This document shows positions 44,942 to 57,800 of a DNA stretch of 64,000 nucleotides, in pieces. Location of the stretch: positions 434,001 to 498,000 of the forward strand of contig JACGCN010000031.1 of NCBI GenBank assembly GCA_014905825.1. Reading direction: 5' to 3'. The notes below the pieces were generated by a model. That model was not told the origin of the DNA, ran no database searches, and was given only the letters and a program-made list of their open reading frames with translations. Both the position numbers and the translations under genes were made by a program. The number at the start of each line of letters is the position of its first letter. Within the stretch, counting starts at the first letter, position 1. This DNA comes from Lyophyllum atratum. Taxonomy: Eukaryota > Basidiomycota > Agaricomycetes > Agaricales > Lyophyllaceae.

Positions 44942-46270
44942 CTAAACTTGAAGTTCGATAACCCTCAGTCCGCGCCGGCGAAGCCGACTATCCTCATCCC
45001 CAAAGTCCGCAAACAACCAATTGAGCGTCGCAGCCAGGCGAATCCCACCCTGCGCCAACAGCTTCTCAATGATCAGCCTTTCGCTAATCACGCCCGCATA
45101 CTCCGGCGTATCCAGCTGCAGCAGTGGGCCGTCGGGAGCGTAGTCTTCCTCGTCGGGGGTCTCGGTATGTATGCGCGAGGTATTGTGGTAGGGCGGCTCG
45201 TCGAGCTCTTTGGGCCATACGATGTCGCAGTTGAGCGCGTGGATGGGGGTGGCCCAGTGGTACGGGCATAGGACGTCGTCGTCGGTCTCGTCTTGGATGC
45301 TTCCGCCCCTGATTATGCGCGTGAATGTTGAGATGAGGAGTTGCCAGACGCCGGTGGGGGTTAGTAGTGAGGTTGTGATGGTGGTGGTGGAGGAGGAGGA
45401 GGGGGAAGAGGGGGGGCAGGAGACCCAGGTGGGGAGCTCGTGTGCCCATTGGGAGAGGACGCCTTCCCACATGATGCGCCGGATGTAGGAGTCGTAGATG
45501 GTGCCGCGGAGGGAGCGTTCGATGGGGAGGGAGGGGAGGGGGCGGGTGTAGTTGGAGGGCGTTTCGCGGATGGCTTTGGCGATGAGGAGGCCGTCCCATA
45601 GGGAGTGGAGGTCTGGGAATATGTTCGGGTTAGTTCAAGTTCAAGTGTGGGTATATAGGAGGAGGACGCACTGGTGGTTCTACCCCCGAATCGGACCTTC
45701 TGGGAGTTCCCTCCTCGATCCCGCCCGGTGAGATGCAATGGCATGTGCAAGTCACCCAAGAAGTGCACGAGAAACTTCAGAGCCTCGTTCGCTGTACCCT
45801 CTGATACCCCTGCGTCCGTGGTATAGTCCTCCAGGATATCAGTGACGTTCCTTACCGCACCCAGGACGTTATGCGCCTTCGCCCCCGCCCACCCCCGCCT
45901 CCCCGGGAACACGCACGTCTGGGACGGGTGGTCATCCAGCGCACCCACGTAGTGCAGAGGCGCGGACCACCGCATGCCGTACCGCACGCGGTCGGCCCAT
46001 GCGGCGATGGGCGCTAGGTGGCAGGGCGGCTGGGTGGGGTCGGGGGAGGTGAAGTTGAGGATGTCGCAGAGGGCGGGGAAGACTGTGGGGTGGAGGTGTA
46101 TCTGCGCGATTGTCGCTACTATCTCGTGGCCTGGGGGTGGGTGCGTTAGTGGGATGGTGAGGTGAGGAGGGTGGGGGATGGGACGTGCCTGCTGCGCCCC
46201 ATGCGAGGACGCTGGTGGGTAAAGTGACGCTGGCTGCTGCTAGGAGCAGTGTGAAGGGAGGGGGACGCAT
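44942..46270 (-). CDS. Secreted S1/P1-type zinc nuclease
   Basis: S1/P1 nucleases are secreted tri-zinc enzymes that degrade single-stranded DNA and RNA and remove 3' phosphates. A signal peptide (TLLLAAASVTLPTSVLA) is followed by Trp, the usual mature N-terminus (WGAAGHEIVATIAQ), where Trp and His bind zinc. Further ligands are visible: SAPLHYVGALDDHPSQTC, FLVHFLGDLHMPLHLTGRDR, GGN, and LHSLWDGLLIAKAI in the second exon set. The C-terminal part is longer and more acidic than in P1 (DEEDYAPDGPLLQLDTPEYA) but keeps ERLIIEKLLAQGGIRLAATL and LNWLF. The first intron needs a GC donor (ag|gcacgt) to keep WGAAGHEIV in frame. It lies downstream of, and on the same strand as, the helical-repeat gene, 291 bp away. 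Confidence 0.88.
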
Positions 46271-46561
46271 AGTGTTGGGGGAGGATGGAGACGCTAGTTC
46301 ATGCCTTTATATAAGTACGGACAGCCTCGCCCCTTGGCGCGATAAGGACAAAAGGAATAAGACGTCACGCCGTCACGCGTTTTTAGGGACGCGTCGACAA
46401 TTGGCACACACGTGCCTGCCTCTGCCTCCCCTTCCAACACCCCTCCATCTGGCTCCGCACCATGGAGCACAATCACAATCGCAGCCCTTACATGTTTGTT
46501 CCAAGATTTCAGATACATCTGTACAATACTTCCAACATCAAAAGCATAGCGGACAACGAGA

Positions 46562-49500
46562 CTAATAGTAATCGGCCTCAAACTCCTCTGTCTCGCCCCT
46601 GAGTACCGCCGAAGCCTTTGCCAGCTTTTCAGCAAAGGCATTGTTCGCCTCGCATTCCGCCGTCAGTTGCGCAGCCGCTTCATCGGGGTCGACCTCCTGC
46701 CCATCTTCTTCCAATGACTTAAGAAGTTCCGTTCGGGCCGCGAGCGCCAGTGCTTTCGTCCGTGCATCTTCAACCAGCCCCACAGCTCCGCCTTCAAGCA
46801 GCGCAGGCAGGACGGAGGATACCTTCGACAACGCCAGATACGCTGCCAGATTCGCTGCAGCCACGACGACCTATGGCACACCCTGAGCAACACTATCTAT
46901 GAGGAATGGGAATGAAGTGACCACGTACCGAAATCTGCTCCGAACCAAGCCTCGCCAACGTAAACTCCACACCCCCCGCATCAACGACAAAGCCAGGGCC
47001 CACCTCCGGCGCCTCTAAAAGCCGTCTCAGCGCATATATATACCCCCACGTCGCCTCATGTTTCTCCACATCCTCCGCCCCGAGAAGCTCCCCAAGCTGG
47101 TGGGTCAGAACAGGCCGGGCCACGTCCGACTGTGCGAGTGTATGCAGCACACCAACCAACTCCGATTGGTCGTCAAACGAGGACGGGAACTCCCCCATGG
47201 CTCTTAAGAGCGAAAGGATAGCACCAGAGGGAAGGACCAGCTCGACATGGGCAGGGAGGAACGCACGCACCACGTACAAGAGCTGGCTGTACGGCGCTCC
47301 GTCCTTCAAAAACAACTCGGCGATTCGGGGGAGGAGCGACTCGGAAACGGCCTGGGCGGGTATGGGGTCGGCGGCGACGAGGGTGGTGAGGGTTTTGAGT
47401 GGGACTTCCCATTTGGCAGGGACGGTCGAGTTGATTAGAGTTGCTGCGGCGGGGATGGCGCCTGCGTCGATGACGCACTGTCTGACGGCGGGGGAGGCAG
47501 TAGAAAGGAGGGTGAAGCGCGTCCAGAGTTCCAGCTCGCTCATGCGGGGGGTGTACTTCTTCCCCTTCTTCCCCTTCTTCCCCTTCTTCCCCTTCTTCCC
47601 TTTCTTCTTGCCCTCTGGCTCCTCGGACACCTGCTCAGCGGGCGGCGGAGTGAGCTTATCGATATACGAACGGAGGAGCTCCGTCACCTTCGGTCCCCCG
47701 GGCGTGCAGATGTGGGCGAGGATGGCGACGGTGGCATCGCAGAAATACTCGGGATCGTCGAATATCTTGAGGGCCCTATCCAACAAGGCCCCAGATTCCT
47801 GGAGGCGCTTGATACCCTCCGGATGCCCCTTAGCCAGCATCCCGAGCGCACTCATAGCCTGCATGGCATCGAAGACGTCGTCGGGGTTAGCCGCGTTCGC
47901 GAGCGCGATTTGCACGGCCTTGTCGGTTGTGAAGAACAGCTCCCGGAGGGTGAGAGCGTGGGCCTCGTCATTCGTGTGTTGTTCGACCAGGAAGGCGTAG
48001 ATGGTGAGGGCTTGACGGCGGTAGTAGAAGCGCTCGTCTTCTTCGTCCTCGAGGCTCGCGATGACGAGGAGCCATGGTGCCAACCCCGCTTCACGCAGCC
48101 CAGCGGCCAAGGCGGGGCTGTAGTCCACCCATCTCGCGATGAGGTTGAGGGAAGGCGGGGTGGGGAGAGCTAGTTGGTGTTTGAAGGCGGCGACGAGGGG
48201 TACGGTGTTTTCGGGCCGGAAGGAGAGGAGCTTGTCCAGAGTCTCGAGAACCTCGTAGACGTCTTCTATCTCTTGCGATCGGAGGACGAGGGGGCCGATG
48301 AGGGCAGACGAGTGTGGGGCGATGGCGGGGAGGGATTTGTTGATGCACTCAAGAACGAGTTTTGTGATGCTGGAGAGAGAGCGGTCAGTATTGATGCAAA
48401 CAGCGCTGGCCAGGATGCTCACCTCGTGCACATATTCTGTGATGCGCCGACCTTGGCCGTATATTCCTTCGTAGCCTTCTCGAACGCCTCATCATCTAAC
48501 TTGTCCCGTTGTTGGTCAGGCGCCAGCTTCCCTTCAGGATCCAAGTTGTACGGAACCAAGTGCAGGAGCCCAATCAGGTGCTCTACCGTCTTCTCAGTCC
48601 CGAACGCACTCCATCCGAGCAGCCAGCTCTGGTCCTCCTCCCTCTCAAGCAGCCTCAGGGTGTACGCAACAGGATCGAGCGACGCCTTGGTCTGGTCCGC
48701 AAGCAGCGAAGCCAGCACCCGGGGGAGCACCTCGCTCTTCCTTCCTTCATCGAGGTCAGCCGAGTCGGCGCACAAGATAACACGCAGCCCTTCCACCGCA
48801 GCTTGGCGTCGGGGCGCATCGGATCCCTCCTCCTGCGCCAGGAGTTCGAACGCACGTGGGAGTGCACCCACGAGATACGCAGCCTCCCCTACACGCCTTC
48901 TCTGCCGTCCCGCATGCCTGCTGCTGTAGTCCCCACACAGCGCAGGGAAGAACAGCACATCCGCCTCTGGGATGATCCGCGCCAGCTCCGCCTTGACGAG
49001 ATCGAACCCGCGCTGGTAGCCCCAGCAGAACTGGATCAGGAGGTACAAGGCCGCCTCTTTCGCCGCGGTCTGTTTGAGGATGAGGCTGAGGGTGTAGGCG
49101 ACGAGGGAGGGGGTGATGAGGGCGTCTTTGTGGGGGGTGGGCGGCGGAGGTTTGGAAGGGTCGTACGACCATGATTCCGTGCCCGATTCTTCGAGGAGGA
49201 TGGCGGCGAGGAGGTTCGCGGCGCCGGTGTTGACGGGGTAGGGGGAATGGAAGAGGGCGAGGATGCGGGGGAGGATGGTGGGGGCCATGAAGGCGGTGGC
49301 GACGTTGTCGCGCTGGGCATCGCGGGAGGGGGTGTAGGAGTCGAGGAGGCGGGCGAGGACGGAGAGAGCGAGGAGAGGGTCCGTAGGGCTGGAGCCTTCG
49401 GCGACGTCGAGGAGGGGAGCGATGGGGTCGCGGTGGAGGAGGTGGTAGCCGACGGTCTGATCTTCTTCCATCAGTTTGTCGAGGACGGTCTATTTGTAGC

Positions 49501-50913
49501 GGAGGTTAGCAACATGAGGGGGACATATGTGGAACAAGGACCCACCAAAGCAGAGGTACACTGTTCACCGCCATTTTTCATGGCTACCAACAGCATATCA
49601 CACATCCCGCCCTCGAGTGCAGCCGTCCGGATATCCATGAAGGTATCTTTAAGACCAGATAGAGACTTCAACTTCGCCTCGAGTGGCACTGCTTCGTCCG
49701 TCCATGTAGCCTTGAAAGCCTCCTTGATAAATACATTCTCGTTCCCCTCCCCAAGCTTGTTCAGGAGCCAGTCCGGACCCGTGCCCACGGTGCCCGGCGG
49801 CTTATGCGCCAGGGAGAGCACGAGCGCGTGGAGCGCCTTGGAGTCCTCTGTAAACCCGGTCCGCACCTCGTCCTCGGAGGCTGTACCGTGCAGGAAGTTC
49901 GTGGCTTCGAGGACGACCTCGCCCGAGTCATCACTGAGGCGCTGTATGACGGCACAGGTGATGGCTAGGGTAGTCGGAGAGGGGCCGGAGGACGGGGTGT
50001 CAAGAGCTTGCGCTTGGACGTGAGGGTAGAGCTGAGTGAAGCAGCTTAGGACGGCGAGACGGGTCTTGGAGTCGGGGGAGTGGAGGGCCTGGAGGGTGAG
50101 GTCGTAGGCACCTGCTTTGGTGAGCAGCTGCATGCAGTGATCGCGCCCGTAGATGAATGCGTTCTCGTAGATCTCGATCCCGGCGAGGATGGTCGGGGGA
50201 GTGGGGGCGGGGCCGTAGATGTGGGTCGTGAGGGAGGCTGTGATGGCCTCATGGGTGGAGGGGTCTTCGTCTGCGAGGAGTTCGAGCGCGTTGAGGACGT
50301 AGTAGCGGTCGAGGCTTTCACTGGAGATGAGGTAGGGGATGATGGCGTTGACGTGGAGTGCGAGGAGAGCGCGGGATTCGGGGGTGAGAGAGAAGAGGCC
50401 GCAGATGAGCTCGAGGAAAGAGACTTTGATGGCACCTGAGGTGTCGGTGAGGGGTGGCAAGGAGAGAACGGAGAGGATGCGGAAAAGCTCTGGGGCAAGG
50501 GGAGACAGGTGGGCTGAAGCGAAGGAGGGATCTTCGCAAGACAGTAAGGCGAGCTTGCTGACGGCCTGGGGATGTTTTAATCGGGGAAGTGGTCAACAGG
50601 GATAGGGTAAAATTACCTCGTTCTTCTGTTCTTCATTGCCAGATTCTAGATCTTTGAGAAGGGTGGGGATGATACCAGGATCGGCGGGGGCCTTGGGCTC
50701 TTCAGCCTCTGCAGTTTCCTCCATGGCGTCGGCACCCTCGTCTGGAATAGCATCGTCCTCGTCCTCATCACTGTCGCTGTCACTGTTGGAAGCGTCGTCG
50801 CTATCTTGATTATCAGATGAAGACTCGGGGACGCCAACAACTTCCTCCTGCCCCGTATCAGAAGGCAGCTCTGAGGTTGCTCCGTCTGCATGTTGAGCTG
50901 AGGACTCGGACAT
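46562..50913 (-). CDS. Large armadillo/HEAT-like helical-repeat protein, family not recognised
   Basis: Five long exons give roughly 1,390 residues. The N-terminus is a very acidic, Ser-rich tail (SDNQDSDDASNSDSDSDEDE). A long array of paired helices follows, of the armadillo/HEAT type (ALELLADEDPSTHEAITASL; VLARLLDSYTPSRDAQRDNV; ALSVLARLLDS; AMQAMSALGMLAKGHPEGIK). A low-complexity basic insert of repeated Gly-Lys-Lys lies at 47563-47608. Introns were placed at 49476-49493 region (ALTVLDKLMEED), 48370-48420 (SITKLVLECIN) and 46874-46928 (QISVVVAAANLAAY), all in phase. Such folds usually serve as protein-binding scaffolds. I could not name a family; comparison with proteasome chaperone S5B or vesicle-tether arm domains would be worth making. 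It ends with an acidic tail (GETEEFEADYY). Confidence 0.8.
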
Positions 50914-52909
50914 GGCAATGAGATAAAAAGTTTCGATAATCCAATAGCGCCTCTTTCGCTTTTATACAAGATGCTAAGGTGCAGGTTACAGGCACAAGGG
51001 CAACACGCCAGAACCGCCGCATTTTCGAGACCTGAACCTGACTGGATCAAGGGGGCGCCAAGAATTTAATCGACTTTTCGACGTTAGAACGCATACTTAT
51101 TGGTGGGCCTGAGGTGCGAGTCCTGTGCGGAATCGATGACCAGATGCGTCGACGTTGGATATGCGCTGTCCTTGTTGGAGCGGAGAAGTGTTCCGTTTGA
51201 CGAGAAAATCGCGCCAAGGATTCATACCAAGTATCACAGAGGAGCCCTGGGTGAACCCAAGCCGCGATACCTGTAGGAAATGGACGTGATAAGACGCTTC
51301 CCTTGATTCGACAAGTGACAAGAATGAAGCGCATCCTGCGATGGTCACCATCTGCATAAAAGCCCACGCATCTGCCCAGACGATAACCGTTGCATGGGGG
51401 TGGGCTGGGCATGAGGGCTGTGTATGCGAGCATCGAAGGGTGGGCCTATTTAATGCACAGGCTCCATGGAATGGTCAACGGAGAGCAGTGGCTGTGCTGA
51501 TCTCACGGTCACGCAGTCGCGATCACCGCGCACCCATTGCCAATCGAGGCCAATCGTCGTTTCCAGAAATCCCACTGAAGGCGCGCGAAGGAACGACTGA
51601 TTGTGTCTGTCTAGAAGAGACTAGCGCGAGATGGCGACGGCCCCATAATCCCCAGGAGAGGGATTCCCGCCGGCAAGAAGGTGCGTAGGCAGAGCCTCGA
51701 CGAAGTAATGAGCGGCTTGCATCCGCTCAAAGCAGGTCATTTCCGCTTCCTTAGAAGCGTCAATGTATGATGCGCGAACCTGCAGGCGACCGCTTTGGTT
51801 CAGCGCAATGGCTGCGTCGTCGTGACGAGAGGGCGCGAAAGTGGCTGAGCGGCATGCGTCGTTGGTGAGGACGTCGAGAGGAATGTAGTCGTTCCATCCA
51901 TCGCGGAGAATACGGATGACACGCTCTAGAACCACGACCTCGTTAGGGTCGAGAGACAGGCTGCTGGAGGAAGGCAGGCGCGGCAATGCGCTTCAGCAAT
52001 CAGCGCCATTCAAAAATGGAACACGGACGAGATTTGCGACTGGCAGCAACGGAATACGAATTCATATGAACGATTCATACTTCTCTGCTCGGATCCGGAG
52101 AACGTCAGGCGTTTTGATCGTGACATACAAACAATCCATGCAGGCCTTGCAAAGCATTGCTTGCATATACTGCAGCTGCCGTCGGTTCAGTTACTAAGAC
52201 TGAAGAATTGGTATGCGCTGCGTTTTCCTCTCGCAAGCTCCAACTAACAAGGGATCATACTATCAGGTACGGAAACTTTGTATACGCCAGATGGTTTTGG
52301 GCAGGCCACGTATTTCATACATGGAGGAGTGAATGCTGTGGGGCGGTTGCATGTGGCAAGATATGCGGGACATCGTCCTCAGGCCTTTACGCGGTAAGCA
52401 ACCTCGGACCCGTTAACGATTTTCCATATCGAAGTATACATATGATCTTCTTCGTCCCACATGCAAATGTGCATCTACGGATGCTGTCGATTTTCCATTC
52501 TGGCCAACTTAGCAACCTACGCAACTTCTTTCATGACAGAGCTTGACAGAGTCATATGGGATTGATAGGCATGTGTCCATTGACCGCGCGCCAAATTGAA
52601 TTCGAGGTCACCTGATTCGATGTTCAACCGACCTCTTCCAAGTTGACCACGACAGCGCAGAAGCGAGGATTTCTCCGGACCATCACCACCGCATCTGGAG
52701 TTGACAAGAATCGCCGACCAGCGACGCTCGTATGCTCAGGGTGTATTTGCAGCTTGTGGATCCGATTTGATGCGCAAACTTTCCATACGGTATTACGTGT
52801 AGAAGGAGGTCACCGATACACCTCATTTCTGCATAAAAAGCAGGAAACTCAACCATGGCTTTCCTCACTCGTTTGAGCCATTAAAGTCCTTCATCCCTGT
52901 CCCATCAAA
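50914..52909. other. Intergenic region with possible gene remnants
   Basis: Apart from the minus-strand coding-like stretches described at 51097-51986, no gene is supported. Bases 52000-52900 have short frames on the plus strand that look random. The last 100 bp before 52910 hold the likely GH25 promoter. Confidence 0.4.
51097..51986 (-). pseudogene. Two coding-like stretches of an unknown gene
   Basis: The upstream stretch (51986 to 51621, 121 codons) reads well: LDPNEVVVLERVIRILRDGW, NDYIPLDVLTNDACR, AAHYFVEALPTHLLAGG. A second stretch (about 51466 to 51097) reads VIVWADAWAFMQMVTIAGCA, SFLSLVESREASYHVHFLQV, MNPWRDFLVKRNTSP. I could not join them by consensus splice sites, and the second has no ATG of its own in the best frame. 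Either one multi-exon gene with introns I did not resolve, or decayed exons. No family is recognised. Confidence 0.35.
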
Positions 52910-53750
52910 ATGTTCCGCGTTGCCGCTTTTGCTCTTCTCGCCTGCGTAACCTCTTCGCTTGCGTTGATTCACGGTGTAGACTCTTCTCAACTCGTCCCCA
53001 CCGCGACCTTTACCAAAGCTAAGGGCGAAGGCTTTGTCAAGGCCGTCATTCGCGGTTACCAGGAGGCTTGCAGTGTCGGTGGTCGGGTCGACCCCAACTT
53101 CGTCTCCACCTACAACAACGCGCGTGCTGCAGGCATCACCAACATCGATACCTACTGGTACCCATGCACTGGCTCAGGCAACGCCTGCAAGTCCTTCGCC
53201 ACCCAGATCTCCGAACTCGGCGCTACCTTCAACGCCCATTCCATGCAGATTGGCACGATTTGGCTTGATATGGAGAAGGACACGGTTTGCAACACCGTTA
53301 GTACATAGCCATCTTGGATATTCTATTTCTCGTGATCACTGAGTACTACGATTGCAGTGGAACTGGGGTTCTGCCGGTAACCTAAGCAAGGCAAAGGAAA
53401 TGGTTGCGGCGATGAAAGCCTCAGGCTACAAATTCGGCATTTACAGCAGCCCTGGAGGTAGATGATTTTTTTCTATTCAAGAGTAGCTGATTGTTAACAC
53501 TGCGTGCTCAGAATGGGTGTCGATTTTCGGCTCATCCGGTGTCGTACTTGATACTAGCTACCCTCTGTGGTACGCTAACTGGAACAATGACGAGACTCTC
53601 ACCTTCGGCTCCAGGTTCGGAGGGTAAGTCGCATCCCTTGCTGATGCGACCGCTCGCTGAATATCAGACAGATGGACCTCCATTGTTGGACACCAATACA
53701 CCGATCAATCCGCGTCAGGATACTTCGACCTCAACGTGTTCGCAAGCTAA
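52910..53750 (+). CDS. Secreted lysozyme of the GH25-like type
   Basis: Predicted muramidase that cleaves bacterial peptidoglycan, secreted by many fungi. A signal peptide (MFRVAAFALLACVTSSLA) leads to IHGVDSSQLV, where the Asp of GVDSS is the first catalytic-site acid of GH25 enzymes. The rest follows the family: FVKAVIRGYQEACSVGGRVD, YNNARAAGITNIDTYWYPC, GTIWLDMEKDTVC with the DxE acid pair, NWNWGSAGNLSKAKEMVAAM, YKFGIYSSPGEWVSIFGSSG, PLWYANWNN and VGHQYTDQSASGYFDLNVF near the end. Four exons are joined by introns at about 53299-53356, 53458-53510 and 53622-53670. The length of roughly 230 residues is normal. The start at 52910 is the only ATG before the signal peptide. Confidence 0.9.
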
Positions 53751-54751
53751 ACTTGAGGGTCTTGGAAAGGGAACGAGGGTCCGCGGTTGTAAAGTTTTCA
53801 CGGAATGTAGCAGCGTTTATAAAACTTCTACTGCGTCAATATCAACTGATGTTCAACACCTATCAAAATCGGTGAGGGGTGTTTTCTGACGTAAGAGCTC
53901 CATTTGCGGGGATTCGTCTTGTGTTGCATAGACGCGTCAGGGAGATCAGGTACTATGACTTGCCTGCTATCTCCTAGATGTTTGTTGTGTTCCCTAACGC
54001 GCATCATCCTTGATACCCAAACGCTCCCGTCGGCACCCCGTTTTATAAGTGGTCATGAGGAGACTAAGTCACATCTTCCTCTACGTCGCATCTCCTACCA
54101 GTACTCCAATCCGCCCAGAACTCCCCCCTCACCCTCCCACTCCATCTAACCAATAAAAATCCCCTCGTCTTCTCCCGAACTTCACCTCCCCCTAAAATCG
54201 CAACGCCTCCATTCATCATACGCGCAGCTCACGATACACCATCTTTCGATCCACCTGGCAACATCCACCACCCGTCTCAGTCCATATCAGGCATTCAACG
54301 TAGTTCAGCAGCGTGAGGCGTGAGACTCAATCCCTATACGTTCAGCGTTCGTCGCCTCGATCAAAGAATCCAACGTGTATCGATAGCCATACCCGTCGCG
54401 TCTCCTCTTGTAGCCAGGCTCACAGCTCCGAGCATCTCCTGATAATAGGCTTTACTTGGATCCAGGCGCAGTCCCGTATATATATGATAAATAAGAATAA
54501 GATAGATGAACCACTCGGTGTATGATTTGATAGGTAGATGGAATATGAAGATAGATAGAGATAGGGAGATAGAGAGAAAGAGAGAGGGAGAGAGGGAGAG
54601 AGGGAGAGATGAAGATAAATAGAGATAGAGATAGAGATAGGTAGACGGATCATGAAGATAGAGATAAATAGAGATAGAGATAGAGATAGAGATACGGAGA
54701 GGGAGAGATGAAGATAAATAGAGATAAAGAGAGGGAGAGGGAGATAGAAAC

Positions 54752-54782
<31 letters not shown>

Positions 54783-54879
54783 AAAAGAGAAAGGAAGAAA
54801 CACATCCCATCCCAACCCCTCCCCCTCCCCCCCCCCCATCCCTCAATCAAGCACAAGCTCCCCAAAATCAAACCCCTCC
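53751..54879. other. Intergenic region with simple repeats
   Basis: No gene is supported. 53750-54500 shows only short frames. From 54537 to 54800 the plus strand is almost pure purine, made of gata, gaga and gagatag repeats, followed by a C-rich tract (54815-54838, with an unbroken run of C). The purine strand may form triplex or slipped structures. Confidence 0.6.
54537..54800. repeat. GATA/GAGA microsatellite tract
   Basis: About 260 bp of interleaved gatagagata, gagagggagagagg and gagagagagaga units on the plus strand. Larger imperfect repeats of about 60-70 bp are visible (gatgaagataaatagaga at 54608, a shorter form near 54651 and again at 54708). Confidence 0.9.
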
Positions 54880-57800
54880 TCAAACATCCCCCGCTCCGCC
54901 GCCTTGAACTGACACAACCACATCTGTGGGTGTGGGTGCAGGTGTGGGTTTGGGTACGGGAGGCAGGAAAGGCAGAGAAGGCAAGGAAGGCAAGGACGGC
55001 GGGGCAGTCACGACGATAAGGGGCACCGCGACCGAAGTAGCGGCCGCACGAGAAGAAGAAGAAGAAGAAGTAGCAGCGCGCCGATTAACCTTGCGGGGAT
55101 CAGAAACAGGAGGCTATACAACGTTGTATACATACCATCAATAAAATGAAGTTCAAGAGGAGAAAGAAACATACCTTGGGCAGTGCCCCCCGAACCCGAT
55201 CCACCTCAGGCTTCTTGACGCGCTCCTTCCCCTTCCCCTTTCCCTGGGTCGTAATCTCGGTCGTGGCAGCATCGGATACTGGGACCACCGAAGTAGTCGT
55301 GGCACGAGAAGAACTTGAAGAACGAGCAGCGCGCTGAGCAACCTTGCTGGGACCAGAAACAGGAGGCTACACATACACCGCATACGATCAACAAGACGTC
55401 CAACGGGAAAAGAAAAGAAAAGAAACTTACCTTGGGCAAGACCCCCCGAACCCGATCCACACCAGGCTCAACGCGCCCCTTCCCCTTCCCCTTCAGCGCA
55501 CCACGACCCCCACCGCGCCCCCTACTCGTAAACGAAGCCCACTGCCTGCCCGTCTCCTCCACCCTCTCCCTCATCGCGCCACGCATCTGCACCTCCTCCA
55601 CGGCTCTCATTTCCTCCTCCATCATCCGCGCCAACTCCCCAAGGTACGGGCCTGCTAATATCGCACCACTCATGTCTTCTTCAGATTCTTGGTCTGCGTC
55701 GGGGGTGTCGGGTGTGGATTCGTCGATGATGAAGGGGATGGGCCGACCGAGAGGGGTATCGTCGATGATGAGGCTGTAATCCTCCAGCCCAGCTTCGATG
55801 GCGTCCCCGTCCCGTATGTCGTCCGTGTTCCACGGGATCTCATGGACATCCTCTTCGGTGTGGTCTGCGTCGGCGCCACTGATAAACGTAGCCAACCCCG
55901 CTTCCACCTCCTCCCCACCCCGCACCCCCTCATCATCCCACGACAGCCCCTCCCCAACCTCATCCCCTCCATCGAGCGGAGGCAGGTACTCCGACATCTC
56001 ATCCCCTCCACCCCCTCCACCCCCGTCGTTCACCGGGGCCTGCGTAAGGACCTCAGGGAACATCGCAATAAACTCGGCCCACTCCTCCTCCGACACCCGC
56101 AAATCCCTCTGGTTCTGGTCCTGGTCCTGGTTGTTGGTCGCGACCATGCCCAACCACCCGCGACTGTCCATGTCCATCTCCTCCCCGGCGCGCACCTCCC
56201 TTGGGAGCCACACCCCGTCTTCGTCGGGGGCGAACACCATGTGGGGGTGGATGTGGGAGGAGGAGGCGTCGGGGCGGAAGGAGAAGGCGTCGTGGTCGGG
56301 GGCGTGGGAGGGGGAAGGTGGGATGGGGTGGGGGGAGGAGATGAAGGAGAGGGAGAGGGCGGTGGTGAAGGATGCGGATGAGGTGCAGGCTATGGAAGCG
56401 TCGGGGGGCGGGAGAAGGGGGTCGGAGGTGGAGTCTTCCTCTTCGTCTTCCTCGAGGATGGGGGAGAGGATGGTGGACATAAGAACGGAGGGCCCAGGGT
56501 CCGCTTCTCCTAGATCCTCAACACTGACTGTCCGGCTTCCGTTGGATTCGTCTTCTTCTTTGTGCGTCTCTTCTTCATCTTCCTCCTCTTCGGCTACATC
56601 GGCTTCAACAACCTCGCGAAGGACACCGGTAGGTGCAGAGACACGGAGGGGCACGTCCACCACCCGCTTCAATACCACCCCCAGCGCCACGAGACCCATC
56701 ACAGCACGTAGCGCAGTCCCCCACTCAATAGGCACCCTAGCACCCAAGGCGCCCAAGCGCATCCTCGCTGCTGCAACTGCCCTCGTCGCATTCGACCATA
56801 TACCACGCTCGGGGACGAACGCCCTAACGGCGTTTCCCAGAGCTGAAGCATATCCGGATGCCCGGCGGCGCCACGTCCCTGCACGCACCGCCCTGTCCCC
56901 AGCCTCGGGGAAGTACGCCCTAATGGCGTCCGCGAGGGGCTGGGGAAGATTCAGCGGCTGGTGTGGGCACATCGGCGCCGCGGGAACAGATGAGGCCGCG
57001 AGCTCAGGCAGATCCTCCATACCGTGCATGACGAACGGAGTGCCCCATGCGTAGTCCCGCATATCCATGGTGTGCCCGGTGACCTCGACCTCGTTGAGGA
57101 GGTCGAGGAGCTCGGTGAGGAGCTCGGCGAGGCGGGGGTGGGCATGGAGGTGGGGGGATAGGGAGGTGTAGATGAGTCTGAGGAGGAGGACTGTGTAGAG
57201 TATGGCGAGGGAGAGGTCGGGCCTGAATTCGAAGGGCGGGGGTGGGGGAGGAGGGTCTTCGGCTTCTGAGCCGGTTGAAGGAGGGTCGGGGTCGGGATCG
57301 GGGTCGGGATCGCCACTGTCGTTGTTGTCAGCCTCGTTGTCAGCCTCATCGTCAGCCGCATTGTCTTGAGCAACGGGGGGAGGAGGCGGCGGGGGTGGAT
57401 CGGGCGGGGTCGGATTTGGCGGGGGGCGGGTGAGACGCGTCGATCTGCGCTTGCCACGGGTGTAGATTGTACCTGTAAAGTAATTGGTGTCAGCCGCATA
57501 TAAGATGGTGAGAAGAGCATGAGGTACCAGCGCCGACTAGGATTCCGGCTACGGCAAAGGCGAGGCCGACGTACAACCGAAGGGCCGATCCGGCGTCGAT
57601 GGGCAAGGTCGACGAGGGAGGACCGGGATCCGGAGTTGTTCGGGTAGGGGGAGGAGGTGATTGGAGACTTGTGTGGTTGACGTGGGGGAGAGCGGGGGAG
57701 GCGAAGAAGTATTGGAGGCTGACGGTGGTGATGGCGAGGAGACCAGTGAGCGTCTCACGCTGCACGCTAAATAACCCGCCTTTCCGCGACGGAGCACTGG

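Noticed and set aside
47197..48000. 267-codon plus-strand frame
   Set aside because: Antisense shadow of the helical-repeat gene; its PFFPFF run mirrors the Gly-Lys-Lys repeat.
54537..54800. Long Ser/Leu-rich minus-strand frames over the purine tract
   Set aside because: They are translations of GATA/GAGA simple repeats.
55798..57054. 418-codon Ser-rich plus-strand frame
   Set aside because: Antisense of the acidic membrane protein, which has better composition, splice sites and continuation.
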